Under the pieces are notes generated by a model. The model was not told the origin of the DNA. It ran no database searches and was given only the letters and a program-made list of their open reading frames with translations. From Caldifarciminota bacterium UBA1063 (GTDB lineage Bacteria > Hydrothermota > Hydrothermia > UBA1063): a DNA stretch of 59,982 bases. Shown here in pieces: positions 17,296 to 25,887 of this stretch. Numbering within the stretch: the stretch's first letter is position 1; every line of letters starts with the position of its first letter. The stretch lies in assembly GCA_002316275.1 (NCBI GenBank), contig DCDE01000014.1:1-59982 (forward strand), in the 5' to 3' direction. Made by a program: the position numbers and the translations under genes.

Positions 17296-17679
17296 ATGTC
17301 AAAGTTGTTAAAATATGTACTAACGGGCATTGTCGTACTGGGTTTTGCTTTAAACCCTGTAGTTTTGCATGCAGCAGAAACCGAAGAGTTAAGGAATGCA
17401 TGCACTCAGGCTGAATTCGATGCGAAGAAAGACGTTAATGGGACTCTTTGGTTAGCGATTGGGTTCTTTGGGTCTATCTTTGGAGTCGGAGCAGCGTATC
17501 TTTTTGAACCCACACCACCTCCTTCGAGAATTATGGGTAAATCCTCAGAATATGTTGCTACGTATACAGATTGTTACAAGGTTGCAGGGAAAAGTGTTCA
17601 AACGAAAAGTGCACTAAGGGGATGTGTGGTATCAGGTGTACTGATTGTGGTTTGGGATATTTTTTGGTTATTGATATAA
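17296..17679 (+). CDS. Small membrane protein of unknown function
   Basis: This 127-residue protein has a signal peptide (residues 1-26, ending LHA). Two hydrophobic spans follow at about 50-70 and 110-127, with a polar central segment between them (PTPPPSRIMGKSSEYVATYT). Three cysteines (C36, C93, C110) remain in the mature part. The GKS-EYV-Y-Y pattern recalls small hypothetical proteins seen in FCB-type genomes, but I cannot assign a function. It is a self-contained unit: a strong promoter, consensus Shine-Dalgarno and a 17-bp terminator hairpin. That suggests sizeable, independent expression. Confidence 0.8.
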   Translation: MSKLLKYVLTGIVVLGFALNPVVLHAAETEELRNACTQAEFDAKKDVNGTLWLAIGFFGSIFGVGAAYLFEPTPPPSRIMGKSSEYVATYTDCYKVAGKSVQTKSALRGCVVSGVLIVVWDIFWLLI

Positions 17680-17700
17680 TAGTCGTTTAGATGTTAAGGT

Positions 17701-17744
17701 CCACGTACAAAAGTGGGGTTAATTAGTCCCACTTTTGTACGTGG
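17701..17744. terminator. Terminator hairpin with perfect 17-bp stem
   Basis: CCACGTACAAAAGTGGG (17701-17717) pairs perfectly with 17728-17744 across a 10-base loop. The tail TTTGATATTT is only moderately T-rich. It separates the small membrane protein from the LolA-like gene. Confidence 0.7.
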
Positions 17745-17774
17745 TTTGATATTTATATTCAAGAAGGGAGTTTT

Positions 17775-18419
17775 ATGTGGTTATATCTTTTGCTAATTTT
17801 TTCAACTGTTGATTCGGCATATGTTTTTGATTTTGTACATGTGCTGAAAGATGGCATAGTCGCTGATACGGCTAAGGGTGAGATCTATCGCACCGATAGT
17901 GTGTTTTACATCAAGGTAAAGGATCCTATCGAGCAAGTTATATATTTCTCTGGAGATACAATGGTAGTATACTATCCAGTCCAAAAGGAGGCATTCAAAA
18001 TAAAGTCGGGTATTAGTTTTAAGTTAGGGGCGCCGGGAGGCCCAACCGGGAAAATCGGTAAGAGTCTTAAGAATTCTGGTTTTATTTTCATTAAAAGAGA
18101 AGTAGTAGATGGGAAGAGGAAAGAGGTTTGGACACACGAAAAAACGAAGATGAAGATGATATGCACTTTCGATGGCGGAACTGTAACTGAAATATGCAGT
18201 ATTGCCGCTGAGGGGGACACTATGTTGATGGTGTCTTACAGCAACTTTTTAAAATTTGAAGGAACAGAGATCCCCCTATCCTTGAGAGCGGTTACTCCTT
18301 CAAACGAAGAAACGTATGAGCTTTCAAACCCAAGGCGGATTCCTTTTGAAAAGAACCTCGAGTCGTCTCTCAAAATATCGGGTGGAACTAAGATTACTTT
18401 AAAGGGATTTGAAGATTGA
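17775..18419 (+). CDS. LolA-like outer-membrane lipoprotein carrier fold protein
   Basis: The 214-residue protein has a signal peptide (WLYLLLIFSTVDSAYV). The body alternates beta strands in the LolA/LppX manner (GEIYRTDSVFYIKVKDP, GDTMVVYYPVQKEAFKI, late TEIPLSLRAV). Such folds shuttle lipoproteins or lipids across the periplasm. Similarity is structural-pattern level, so the call is moderate. The start follows a GAAGGGAG site. Its stop overlaps the TTG start of yidD, so the two are translationally coupled. Confidence 0.55.
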   Translation: MWLYLLLIFSTVDSAYVFDFVHVLKDGIVADTAKGEIYRTDSVFYIKVKDPIEQVIYFSGDTMVVYYPVQKEAFKIKSGISFKLGAPGGPTGKIGKSLKNSGFIFIKREVVDGKRKEVWTHEKTKMKMICTFDGGTVTEICSIAAEGDTMLMVSYSNFLKFEGTEIPLSLRAVTPSNEETYELSNPRRIPFEKNLESSLKISGGTKITLKGFED

Positions 18420-18775
18420 TTAGAATTTTACTTCTTGCTATCTTATCTTTTGATCTGCCTTACCTATATAATGTTGATATGCAAGGTGCGCCTTATTCGA
18501 TATACTCTAACCCTTTGAAATCTTCAGCGCTCCTCGCCATAAGACTCTATCAAGCGACGATCTCAAAGGTTCAGGGGGATGTATGCAATTTTGTCCCTTC
18601 CTGTTCTCATTATGGGTATGATGCAATAAAGAAAAAAGGCTTGATTCTTGGGATTTTGGCTACCTCTGACAGACTACAGAGATGTCATCCTTTTGCATTT
18701 TATTATGGAGCCCCCTATCATTCAATAGTGGTTGATTCATTAAGAGGGGCAAAGGTTTTTGACCCGGTAAAATGA
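18416..18775 (+). CDS. yidD: YidD family membrane-insertion factor
   Basis: YidD proteins associate with the inner membrane and assist YidC/Sec insertion of membrane proteins. The diagnostic pattern is visible: IRLYQATIS, the CNFVPSCSHYGYDAIKKKG segment and DRLQRCHPF, corresponding to the family's CRF-P-CS-Y and RC-P cysteines. At 119 residues it is longer than the usual 70-90, owing to an N-terminal hydrophobic extension. The probable start is TTG 18416 overlapping the previous stop. It is not next to rpmH-rnpA-yidC as in many bacteria but inside an envelope cluster, and overlaps the next gene by 4 bases. Confidence 0.88.
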   Translation: MIRILLLAILSFDLPYLYNVDMQGAPYSIYSNPLKSSALLAIRLYQATISKVQGDVCNFVPSCSHYGYDAIKKKGLILGILATSDRLQRCHPFAFYYGAPYHSIVVDSLRGAKVFDPVK

Positions 18776-19470
18776 TGAAGGTGCTGCTTTTCTTGTTGCT
18801 TGCACAGGATATAAATTTTGCGAAGCAACTGGAAAGTGAAGGTGATTATTTCAGGGCTATATATGAGTACAAGAGAATTTACTACGAGTCGGATGATTAT
18901 GTTTTGAAAGATAGTGTTGCATCAAAGATTGCCTTTTTATCTCTGAAAATTGGAGATTACAACGAAGCACTGAATTATTCAAAAAAAATTTCGAGTGAAG
19001 CTGATAGAAATATTGATATGGGGTATGTTTGTCTCCTTATGGGTGAGTATCGTATGGCTGAAGAGTTCTGGAAGGGTAACGATACGCTCCTTGCATGGCT
19101 GTATCTGAGACAGGGTATGCCTGAAAAAACTAAAGTTTGCTTCCCCGAAGTCGTTTTTCAAAGAAAGTCCCCATTCCTGTCGGGAGCTTTTTCTTTGCTT
19201 TTGCCAGGGGCAGGCAAGGTATATTCCGGAAGGGCGTTTGACGGAGTATTTTCGTTTCTCATAAACTCCTCCACGCTCTATTCGGCTTATAGGGCATTTA
19301 AATCTAATCGTGACCTCGAATTCTATCTTTTCACAGCTCTCGGTGTTGTTTTCTACTCTGGTGATATATACGGTTCTGTTATTGCAGCAAAGGAGCAAAA
19401 TGAGAAGGAGCTGGAGAGGCTTGCGCGCGAATTTGAACTGGAGCATGATGTATGGAAATATTGGCGCTGA
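18772..19470 (+). CDS. TPR envelope protein, twin 1
   Basis: A 232-residue protein: signal-like N-terminus (MKVLLFLLLAQ), TPR-like helical repeats in residues 15-110 (GDYFRAIYEYKRI, GDYNEALNYSKKI, GEYRMAEEFW), then a C-terminal hydrophobic part with SLLLPGAGKVYSGRAFDGV. That PGxGxxYxGR motif occurs in small TPR membrane proteins of unknown function. A charged tail follows. It overlaps yidD by 4 bases and the next gene, apparently its tandem paralogue, by 19 bases. Confidence 0.75.
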   Translation: MMKVLLFLLLAQDINFAKQLESEGDYFRAIYEYKRIYYESDDYVLKDSVASKIAFLSLKIGDYNEALNYSKKISSEADRNIDMGYVCLLMGEYRMAEEFWKGNDTLLAWLYLRQGMPEKTKVCFPEVVFQRKSPFLSGAFSLLLPGAGKVYSGRAFDGVFSFLINSSTLYSAYRAFKSNRDLEFYLFTALGVVFYSGDIYGSVIAAKEQNEKELERLAREFELEHDVWKYWR

Positions 19471-20183
19471 TACTGGTAGTCCTTCTTCCCACAGGAGACC
19501 ACTTCTTTATGGAAAGGGATTATTTTAATGCAATAACTGAATACAAAAGGGCTCTTTTTCGGGGTGATGCGGATTCCTCAATCATTTTGAGAAAGATTGC
19601 ACTTAGCTACCTTGAGCAACAGAAGTATGATTATTCAATGAAATATTATTCGGAGTATCTGTATAACTATGATGCAGAGGTCTCGAGACTGTATGCTGTA
19701 GCGTTAATTAGGAGCGGGTTGTATGACGATGCAATATACCTGTTATCGGGTGCCGAGGACTTATGTGGATTGGAGTTGATTGCAATTGCCCATGGCTTTG
19801 CAGGTCGTTATGACTCTTCGTTTGCAATATTAGATAGTCTGAATATAGCCCACCCTGACTATGTTGATGACGAGAAGGCACTGCTTTTTTCAAGAATTTT
19901 GCCTGGCTTCGGGCTTGTATTTATCGGGGAGGTACCACTGTTTTTGGGCACTTTAGCTATAACTGGTGCATGTGGATACTTAACTTATAGGTATGTTAGA
20001 AGAGGACTGTATTTTGAGGCACTAACTACAGGATTTCCCCTTTTTCAAAGGTTTTATAGAGGCGGACTTAGTAATATGAAACTTAAATACCGGATTTATT
20101 ACGAGAATACACTTAAGCGGATTCTTTCAGAATTAGAGTCTTCGCTCATTGAGAGGGAAGAGGCAAGGTTATTTGACTTTTAG
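19452..20183 (+). CDS. TPR envelope protein, twin 2
   Basis: The 243-residue protein has the same plan as its neighbour: signal-like start (LALILVVLLPTGD), TPR-like repeats (RDYFNAITEYKRAL, QQKYDYSMKYYSEYL, GLYDDAIYLL), then a hydrophobic C-terminal part with SRILPGFGLVFIGEVPLF. The DYF-AI-EYKR repeats of the two proteins match closely, supporting an old tandem duplication. No catalytic motif. Its stop lies 13 bases from the end of the convergent metalloprotease-like gene. Confidence 0.75.
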   Translation: MEILALILVVLLPTGDHFFMERDYFNAITEYKRALFRGDADSSIILRKIALSYLEQQKYDYSMKYYSEYLYNYDAEVSRLYAVALIRSGLYDDAIYLLSGAEDLCGLELIAIAHGFAGRYDSSFAILDSLNIAHPDYVDDEKALLFSRILPGFGLVFIGEVPLFLGTLAITGACGYLTYRYVRRGLYFEALTTGFPLFQRFYRGGLSNMKLKYRIYYENTLKRILSELESSLIEREEARLFDF

Positions 20184-20196
20184 AGGAGAAAAAAGT

Positions 20197-22752
20197 CTAA
20201 ATAAGGTTTGGCATTCCAAGAAACTCTCTGAGCCGCCATCTTCTTTTTATTAACTTGTTTGAGAATTCTATTGAAGCTGGTTCCACGGAAAGGTATAGTT
20301 TAACAGCTTCAAAAGGAATGGAACTCATTACCCCGGTCCGTAAGGCAAATTTGAAGTCGCCACTGAGAAAACTACATAGGTGATCCAGAGTAAGTATTAT
20401 GCCGTGTTCTCTTGTTGCGTGTTGAAAATCGCTAATCCACTCCAGAGTAAGGAAGTTTCTCTCGTAGAAAAAATGTATAATTGCGTCATTTCCACAGTAG
20501 ACCTTAAAAAGGGGGACTGTACATCTTGCACCTAAGTCTCCTTCGAGAGTTGAGCTTTCTATAGAGTATTTTATTCCCATGGAACCAGTTAAAAGGAATT
20601 TCTTTCTCATAGGAATGTATGTAATGTGATCGAAGCTCAATGAGTGGGAGCTTGAATCGGATGCTATTGCAATATTATGATATTGGTCTATAGAGGGGTA
20701 GATGTGGGTTCTGAGAGTGGTAGAAACGGAGATGGATCTCTTAAATGGGTAAGTTTCAAAATATATGTTGGTCTGTCTTAGGTAGCTGTGACCAGCGATT
20801 TGTAAGATGTGCCCAATGCCGATGCCGTTTTGTACGAGGTGTGGTGAAATATTAAATGCAACGGTCGTAACAGGGATTCCATTGTAGTATAGACTAAGTT
20901 CACTTTTTCTAAGTTCATCGTGGTTTAAGAAGACGAAATATTCAACTAAATTTAAGGGTGTATGACCAATGATTTGAATGCCGGTAAGATTTATCTTTTT
21001 AGCATCTAAGTCTACACTCACCGATGGGTAAATGGCATCATGCCATAGCATTTCTTTTATAAAATCGTAACTCGTTGACCTCCTTACAGTATATTGTTCA
21101 TATGCTTCACTTGTGGTGCATAACTCACTGGTTATCGAAGCATCCCTTAGGTTGTTCATATGCGTCTGCTGCAGTAGTTCCCCATCAACTTCGATAGTAA
21201 CGTAATAGAGAATTGAATCGTATGCCACTGGATAAAATGCGAGTGGCTCTGAGTCGAAGATTCTAAACCTGGAACTGGTAGGATCAAATTCATAGATAGC
21301 CCATTTGTTCATGTAATTTGCTGAAAATATCAATTTACCTTCATACCTACTTAAAGATGCAATAGTGAAAGGGAAGTCAGTCAATTTTTCGAGCTCCATT
21401 TCATTGTTAATTCGATATATGTTCGTGCCTCTCAAGGGTTCAAGACACGTTAGAAATATCGTCTCACCATCAACCATTATTTCCTGTACCTTAGAAGAAT
21501 CAATGTACATTAACGTGCTGTCATTCTTACCATTAAATAAGTGAATTGCACATCCTGTAGGTTCATCGGTTACATACAAAATAGTATCGTTTTGAACATC
21601 AAAAGCCCTAATCCTCCCAGATACAACTTTATCCACTTTCCCATCTCTTATCCGCATAATAGTGTTTAAATATTGGATACCCAAAAAAGAGATGTTTTCC
21701 TTACCTATTTCTGGTTCCGTTATTCCTACGTACAGTGAATTCACATCTTTTTTGGGAGGAAGACTAATGTGCCCAGTATATAATATGCTTTTTTTCAAAG
21801 TTTTTAAGTCCATTTCGTAAAGTTCTGATTCAGCGTAAGTGTATTCCCAGGATAATCTTTTCAGCTCTTCTTTCACGTAATAAAGCCTATCCCCTTTAAT
21901 TTCTAAATATTTGATCTTAAAACCTTTGTCGAGGTAGTTGCTCTTTGCAGGAGTTGGAGAAAGAGCATCTTTCAGGTCATTCTTCCAGTTTCTATATATA
22001 AAACTTACCGGTTTTCTGAAGACCAAGATGCCGGGTATGTCTATAAGGGGAATTGTGACTGGCATAGCTGCTATGGTTGAATAATACTTTGAAACCATGT
22101 GGACGCCATAATTATCGAACATATACTCAGTGAATTCGGAACCAATGATATATTTGAGAGCACCGTGAGGATATTCAGGGGGACAGTGATTGATATATGG
22201 ACTTGGTCTTATCATATTTCTTGAGCTCAGTAACCTTATATAGGCATCAAAGAAACCTTCGTTCAATCTCCCTTCATAGCGGTCTATGGAAGACTCCATC
22301 AAAACGGCAATGCCTTCTTGCATATGTGAGGCGAGGTAAAGAGCGTTTGGGAGAAAGAACTTTCCAATTATGGGTCTTAGGTACCTGACAGGTCCTTTCA
22401 CATTCGTCATAATCGAGTGGTGAGTGTATTCATGTACCGAGACTGTTCTAAACCACGACTTCATAGCGTCATTATGGAAGTCTGTTGTAGGTACATAATT
22501 ATATATGGCAATGGTGCCTGAAACTGGGTCTGAGTATCCATTTGATAAGGTTCCTATGTCTTCGATAAATACGTAAGGCCTCCGGGGATTTCCTCCTGTG
22601 GTGCTATCGATTTTCTTCTTGTATGACTCGAGAAACCGTATAGTCCAGCGAGCGCTTATGGAGTCCTCAGGATAGTAGTATACTTTGAAGTTCTCCGATT
22701 CCATCGCCTGTAAATTGGTTATTAGAAAGTAGATGGTAAAGATCCGGAGCAT
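20197..22752 (-). CDS. Secreted gluzincin-type metalloprotease-like protein with propeller-like region
   Basis: About 851 residues from ATG 22752, chosen because it opens a signal peptide (LRIFTIYFLITNLQA) right after the upstream stop; the frame stays open to 22800. The zinc motif is HEYTH (107-111) with the likely third ligand E146 in MQEGIAVLMES, the arrangement of peptidase MA-like gluzincins. The middle (about 300-550) has repeated short beta units (DRLYYVKEE, DTILYVTDE, GKLIFSANYM) resembling a TolB/WD-type propeller. The C-terminal third is beta-rich and might form an outer-membrane barrel. Similar protease/propeller/barrel proteins occur in Bacteroidota, with no known substrate. Confidence 0.7.
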   Translation of the reverse strand: MLRIFTIYFLITNLQAMESENFKVYYYPEDSISARWTIRFLESYKKKIDSTTGGNPRRPYVFIEDIGTLSNGYSDPVSGTIAIYNYVPTTDFHNDAMKSWFRTVSVHEYTHHSIMTNVKGPVRYLRPIIGKFFLPNALYLASHMQEGIAVLMESSIDRYEGRLNEGFFDAYIRLLSSRNMIRPSPYINHCPPEYPHGALKYIIGSEFTEYMFDNYGVHMVSKYYSTIAAMPVTIPLIDIPGILVFRKPVSFIYRNWKNDLKDALSPTPAKSNYLDKGFKIKYLEIKGDRLYYVKEELKRLSWEYTYAESELYEMDLKTLKKSILYTGHISLPPKKDVNSLYVGITEPEIGKENISFLGIQYLNTIMRIRDGKVDKVVSGRIRAFDVQNDTILYVTDEPTGCAIHLFNGKNDSTLMYIDSSKVQEIMVDGETIFLTCLEPLRGTNIYRINNEMELEKLTDFPFTIASLSRYEGKLIFSANYMNKWAIYEFDPTSSRFRIFDSEPLAFYPVAYDSILYYVTIEVDGELLQQTHMNNLRDASITSELCTTSEAYEQYTVRRSTSYDFIKEMLWHDAIYPSVSVDLDAKKINLTGIQIIGHTPLNLVEYFVFLNHDELRKSELSLYYNGIPVTTVAFNISPHLVQNGIGIGHILQIAGHSYLRQTNIYFETYPFKRSISVSTTLRTHIYPSIDQYHNIAIASDSSSHSLSFDHITYIPMRKKFLLTGSMGIKYSIESSTLEGDLGARCTVPLFKVYCGNDAIIHFFYERNFLTLEWISDFQHATREHGIILTLDHLCSFLSGDFKFALRTGVMSSIPFEAVKLYLSVEPASIEFSNKLIKRRWRLREFLGMPNLI

Positions 22753-22753
22753 C

Positions 22754-23617
22754 TTAAGTTTTTTCGCTCCTCGATGACCATTCCTGCAGAAGAATTCCAC
22801 ATATAATAATGAAAAGACCCAAGATTGTAGTGGGTAAAACTCGTTCTTTCAGAATAAGGCTTATAAATCCCAGTGAGAGAAAAGGGGAAAGGTAGATCAG
22901 GTTGTTCACTCTTGCAGTGTCTTTTACTGATTCGAGCGCTTTCAGCCAGATTATAAATGTAATTCCCATTTCAAAAAGCCCAACATATATACCACCTAAA
23001 ATTGCGAGCGGTGAGGTAAACTCGATGGGTCTTGTGATTGTGAGAAAGATCAACAGGTATATATTACCAAAAAGGAAATTATAAAACAATTTTATTATGG
23101 ACTTTCTTTCATCTTTCATATTGAGGAGCCAATATGTAGCCCAGATAACTGTGCTAAGCAGCGCAAGAACTATTCCCCAGGGATTTTTGAAAGCGAGGTT
23201 TTTAATGTTTCCCTGGGTGATTGTTATGAAAGCACCAATAAAGCTAAGAAACAGAGCAAAAATTTTTGTAAAGGTAAAGGGTTTTCTGAGGAAAATAAAT
23301 GAAAGTATTGTGAGTACGATAGGCCAGAGGTAGTTTAAGATCAAAGCCTCTTGAGCTTTAAGGAGATCGTAGGCGTTGAAGAGGACGATGTAGTAGAGAA
23401 AAGGGTTTAAGAATCCTAACAAAGCAGAAAATTTATTTTCTTTAAAGTTTTTGAGCTCCTCGGTTTCTCGAGAAATAAAGGTAGCTATAAAAAACACTAC
23501 GAGTGAAGTTAAGGACGCAATGATGATGAGCCCGTAAGGGTTTGTGTACCTAAGTGTAAGTTTAAAAGCGGTTGCTTCAGTAGACCAAAGCAGAACTGCA
23601 ATGAGAGCAGCTAACAT
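22754..23617 (-). CDS. EamA/DMT-superfamily transporter
   Basis: A 287-residue inner-membrane protein with about ten hydrophobic spans arranged as two EamA repeats (first starting ALIAVLLWSTEATAFKL, second NPWGIVLALLSTVIWATYW). Family members export or import small metabolites; the substrate cannot be told from sequence. It follows the rubrerythrin-like gene by 18 bases and ends 1 base before the metalloprotease-like start, so the three form one unit. Confidence 0.9.
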   Translation of the reverse strand: MLAALIAVLLWSTEATAFKLTLRYTNPYGLIIIASLTSLVVFFIATFISRETEELKNFKENKFSALLGFLNPFLYYIVLFNAYDLLKAQEALILNYLWPIVLTILSFIFLRKPFTFTKIFALFLSFIGAFITITQGNIKNLAFKNPWGIVLALLSTVIWATYWLLNMKDERKSIIKLFYNFLFGNIYLLIFLTITRPIEFTSPLAILGGIYVGLFEMGITFIIWLKALESVKDTARVNNLIYLSPFLSLGFISLILKERVLPTTILGLFIIICGILLQEWSSRSEKT

Positions 23618-23635
23618 TAGAAGGGAATCGAAATA

Positions 23636-24127
23636 CTATGGACCTACATGAAATAAAGGCCACTCCCCTTCATAGTCTTCGTATTTCTTTGCATAATCTC
23701 TTTCTACTTCTAATAGCTTGTAATGTGAGAGTTCAACGGTGGAGATATACTCGAGCGTTTTTTTGATCGCTTCATCCTTGAATTTATCTATCATAGATTT
23801 ATAGAATTCCGATGCCTTTAACTCTGCTTCCATTGCCATTTCGAGAATTTCGGAGATTGGTTGGTTCTCATCCACAAGACGAATTTCAGGGATTGGGACA
23901 GGTGATTTTTCCGGTAATGATATAGTTTCGCCGGGAAAGCCCTTCTCAAACAGTCTTTCAAAGAATACCCTATGTTTTTCTTCTTCCTGTGACAAGAATT
24001 CGAACTTATTCTTTAAAATAAAGTTCTTGACCCTATTTTTTAGATTTAAGTATAGGTCTCTTGACTCAATTTCACTTTTAATTGCAGCTACTAATATATC
24101 TTTAACTGTAAAGGCACTTAAATCCAT
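23636..24127 (-). CDS. Rubrerythrin-like ferritin-family diiron protein
   Basis: The 163-residue four-helix protein has repeated carboxylate motifs expected for a diiron site: EIESRDLY in helix 1, QEEEKHRVFFE in helix 2, EAELKASEFY in helix 3 and TVELSHYKLLE in helix 4. There is no C-terminal rubredoxin CXXC domain, so this is an erythrin-type form. Relatives detoxify peroxide or store iron in anaerobes. An AGGAGG site precedes the ATG. The upstream region is shared with the divergent Spy-like gene and contains a 9-bp inverted repeat. Confidence 0.85.
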   Translation of the reverse strand: MDLSAFTVKDILVAAIKSEIESRDLYLNLKNRVKNFILKNKFEFLSQEEEKHRVFFERLFEKGFPGETISLPEKSPVPIPEIRLVDENQPISEILEMAMEAELKASEFYKSMIDKFKDEAIKKTLEYISTVELSHYKLLEVERDYAKKYEDYEGEWPLFHVGP

Positions 24128-24171
24128 ATCTACCTCCTTTTTCTTGCTAAATTATAAAGTTTAGAATACGG

Positions 24172-24198
24172 AATCCCATTCAAGCCATAAATGGGATT
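24172..24198. repeat. Inverted repeat between divergent genes, possible operator
   Basis: AATCCCATT (24172-24180) and AATGGGATT (24190-24198) are perfect reverse complements across a 9-base gap. The repeat sits between the rubrerythrin-like and Spy-like genes. The symmetry suits a dimeric regulator or an RNA hairpin; no regulator gene is adjacent. Confidence 0.45.
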
Positions 24199-24304
24199 AT
24201 ATTTGCGATTTTTAGACTGTGTATGGATTTTGCGTATGTATTTTCTATAATTGAACTTATTTGGTTGTCCCTTCGTCTACATAAGAATAAGGAGGTGTTT
24301 AAAA

Positions 24305-24745
24305 ATGAGCGGATTGATATTAAGCATGTTGCTTCTAACTCAGATGGCTGGTGGCCCTGACATGCCATTTCGTGGATATATGGGTATCCTTAAAAATGAT
24401 AGGGTCGCCGCAGAAATCGGGCTCACGCCTGAACAAAAAAAGAAGATTGAGGATATTGACTACAACTATTCAAGGAAGATCGTTGACCTAAGGGCTGAGG
24501 TACAGAAGAAGAATCTGGAACTGAATCATATGATCAGTTCGGATAATTTTTCGAAATCTGAGCTTGAATCTCTTCTTTATGATATTGGGAAACTTGAGGC
24601 CCAGGTCAAGTTGAATAGAATACTTCAAGTAACTGAAATAAAAAAAGTGCTGACCAATGAACAGGTTGAAAAAGTTAGACAATATATGAGAAATGAAGTT
24701 AAGGAAAGGCACAAGAGATTTAAGGTAGAAAATCAGCCGAAATAA
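24305..24745 (+). CDS. Spy/CpxP-like periplasmic protein
   Basis: About 146 residues from ATG 24305, which follows a strong AAGGAGG; an upstream in-frame ATG at 24251 lacks one. A signal-like start (SGLILSMLLLTQMAGG) leads to an all-helical body with LTPEQKKKIEDIDY, matching the LTxxQ motif of Spy/CpxP/ZraP proteins. These act as periplasmic chaperones or metal/stress sensors. The two LTxxQ-type elements are at LTPEQ and LTNEQ. It is followed by a clear terminator. Confidence 0.72.
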   Translation: MSGLILSMLLLTQMAGGPDMPFRGYMGILKNDRVAAEIGLTPEQKKKIEDIDYNYSRKIVDLRAEVQKKNLELNHMISSDNFSKSELESLLYDIGKLEAQVKLNRILQVTEIKKVLTNEQVEKVRQYMRNEVKERHKRFKVENQPK

Positions 24746-24772
24746 ATGTAATACTCACAGCCCGAGTTTTTA

Positions 24773-24796
24773 AGGAGGGGGTTTATGCCCCCTCCT
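24773..24796 (+). terminator. Intrinsic terminator after the Spy-like gene
   Basis: AGGAGGGGG and CCCCCTCCT form a 9-bp stem with a TTTATG loop, followed by CTTTTA. It separates the Spy-like gene from the diguanylate cyclase promoter. Confidence 0.8.
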
Positions 24797-24812
24797 CTTT
24801 TATCGCATTACT

Positions 24813-24841
24813 TTGAAAAACTATGTAATACTGTTTATAAT
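24813..24841 (+). promoter_or_regulatory. Promoter predicting a near-leaderless diguanylate cyclase mRNA
   Basis: TTGAAA (24813-24818) and TATAAT (24836-24841) have a 17-bp spacer. The ATG lies at 24851, 9 bases after the -10 box, with no Shine-Dalgarno. Confidence 0.65.
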
Positions 24842-24850
24842 TGAAATAAG

Positions 24851-25879
24851 ATGGAAAAGGATTATTTGAGAAGAATCTTAAGAGCATTAGTGAAGATAAG
24901 CCAAGATATTAATACCTTAAAGCCTTTAGACGTACTCCTGGATCAGATTGTAGCCCTATGTGATAAACTTTTATCTACCAGTTATTCCAGTATCATACTC
25001 GTTGATGAGGAAACTATGCAGTGGACCAGAGGGGCTACAACGGATCCCCTGCATCGAGAAAATATCCACAAGTATGTGCGAGAGCGAGGTACAACTTATA
25101 CGATCGTAAAGACGAGAAAGCCTCTTGTGGTAAATGATGTAACAAAGAGCGAATTTGGAGACCATCCTTTTTTGAGTGAATCAGGTGTTGTCTGCTTTAT
25201 GGGTACTCCCATTATCCATACGGACAAAGTCATTGCAGTGCTCTATACATTCTCAAAGAAACCGAGGATGTTTACTCCTGCAGAGCTGGAATTGTTAAAA
25301 TTCCTTGCTGAACAGGCAGCAGTAGCCATTAATAATGCCAGACTTTACGAGAGACTAAACGAAAAATCCATAAAGGATGAACTTACTGGGTTGTACAACT
25401 ACGTATACCTCAAAAGTATATTGGAGAGGGAACTCGAAAAAATGAATAAGGGGGTTGAGAAGGTATCTGGTTTACTTTACGTAGACCTTGATGACTTTTC
25501 TGATGTAAATCAGCATTATGGAGTGAAGGTTGGAGATGAAGTTTTGAAATACATCGCCTTTATAATTGCCAGTAATATAAGGAAGATTGACATACCTGCA
25601 AGGTACGGAGGTGACGAGTTCCTCATACTCCTTGATGGAATTGATGAGTATGAAGGGAAGCTTCACGCCGAGAAGATTTTAAATAAGATAAGATTAGAAC
25701 CTCTTTCCTTTGGTAAAGCTAAGTTTACAGTGACCGCAAGTATTGGTGTTACAGGTATCAGGAAGCATAAAGACCTCGATACAATTATGAAGGAAGCAGA
25801 TGTTGCACTTATTGAAGCCAAGAGGAAAGGGAAGAACGGCGTAGAAATGGCATCAAGTATTTTTAAAGAAACAGACTGA
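24851..25879 (+). CDS. GAF-GGDEF diguanylate cyclase
   Basis: The 342-residue soluble protein has an N-terminal GAF sensory domain (about 25-165) and a C-terminal GGDEF domain (175-340) that makes cyclic di-GMP from two GTP. The active-site signature GGDEF is intact at 253-257, and a product-inhibition RxxD site (RKID, 244-247) lies the canonical five residues before it. So an active, feedback-controlled enzyme is predicted. No transmembrane segment. tRNA-Pro begins 8 bases after its stop, suggesting co-transcription. Confidence 0.93.
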   Translation: MEKDYLRRILRALVKISQDINTLKPLDVLLDQIVALCDKLLSTSYSSIILVDEETMQWTRGATTDPLHRENIHKYVRERGTTYTIVKTRKPLVVNDVTKSEFGDHPFLSESGVVCFMGTPIIHTDKVIAVLYTFSKKPRMFTPAELELLKFLAEQAAVAINNARLYERLNEKSIKDELTGLYNYVYLKSILERELEKMNKGVEKVSGLLYVDLDDFSDVNQHYGVKVGDEVLKYIAFIIASNIRKIDIPARYGGDEFLILLDGIDEYEGKLHAEKILNKIRLEPLSFGKAKFTVTASIGVTGIRKHKDLDTIMKEADVALIEAKRKGKNGVEMASSIFKETD

Positions 25880-25887
25880 ACTATTTT

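Noticed and set aside
22753..22800. Upstream 16-residue extension of the metalloprotease-like gene
   Set aside because: It overlaps the transporter gene's end and precedes a good signal peptide starting at ATG 22752.
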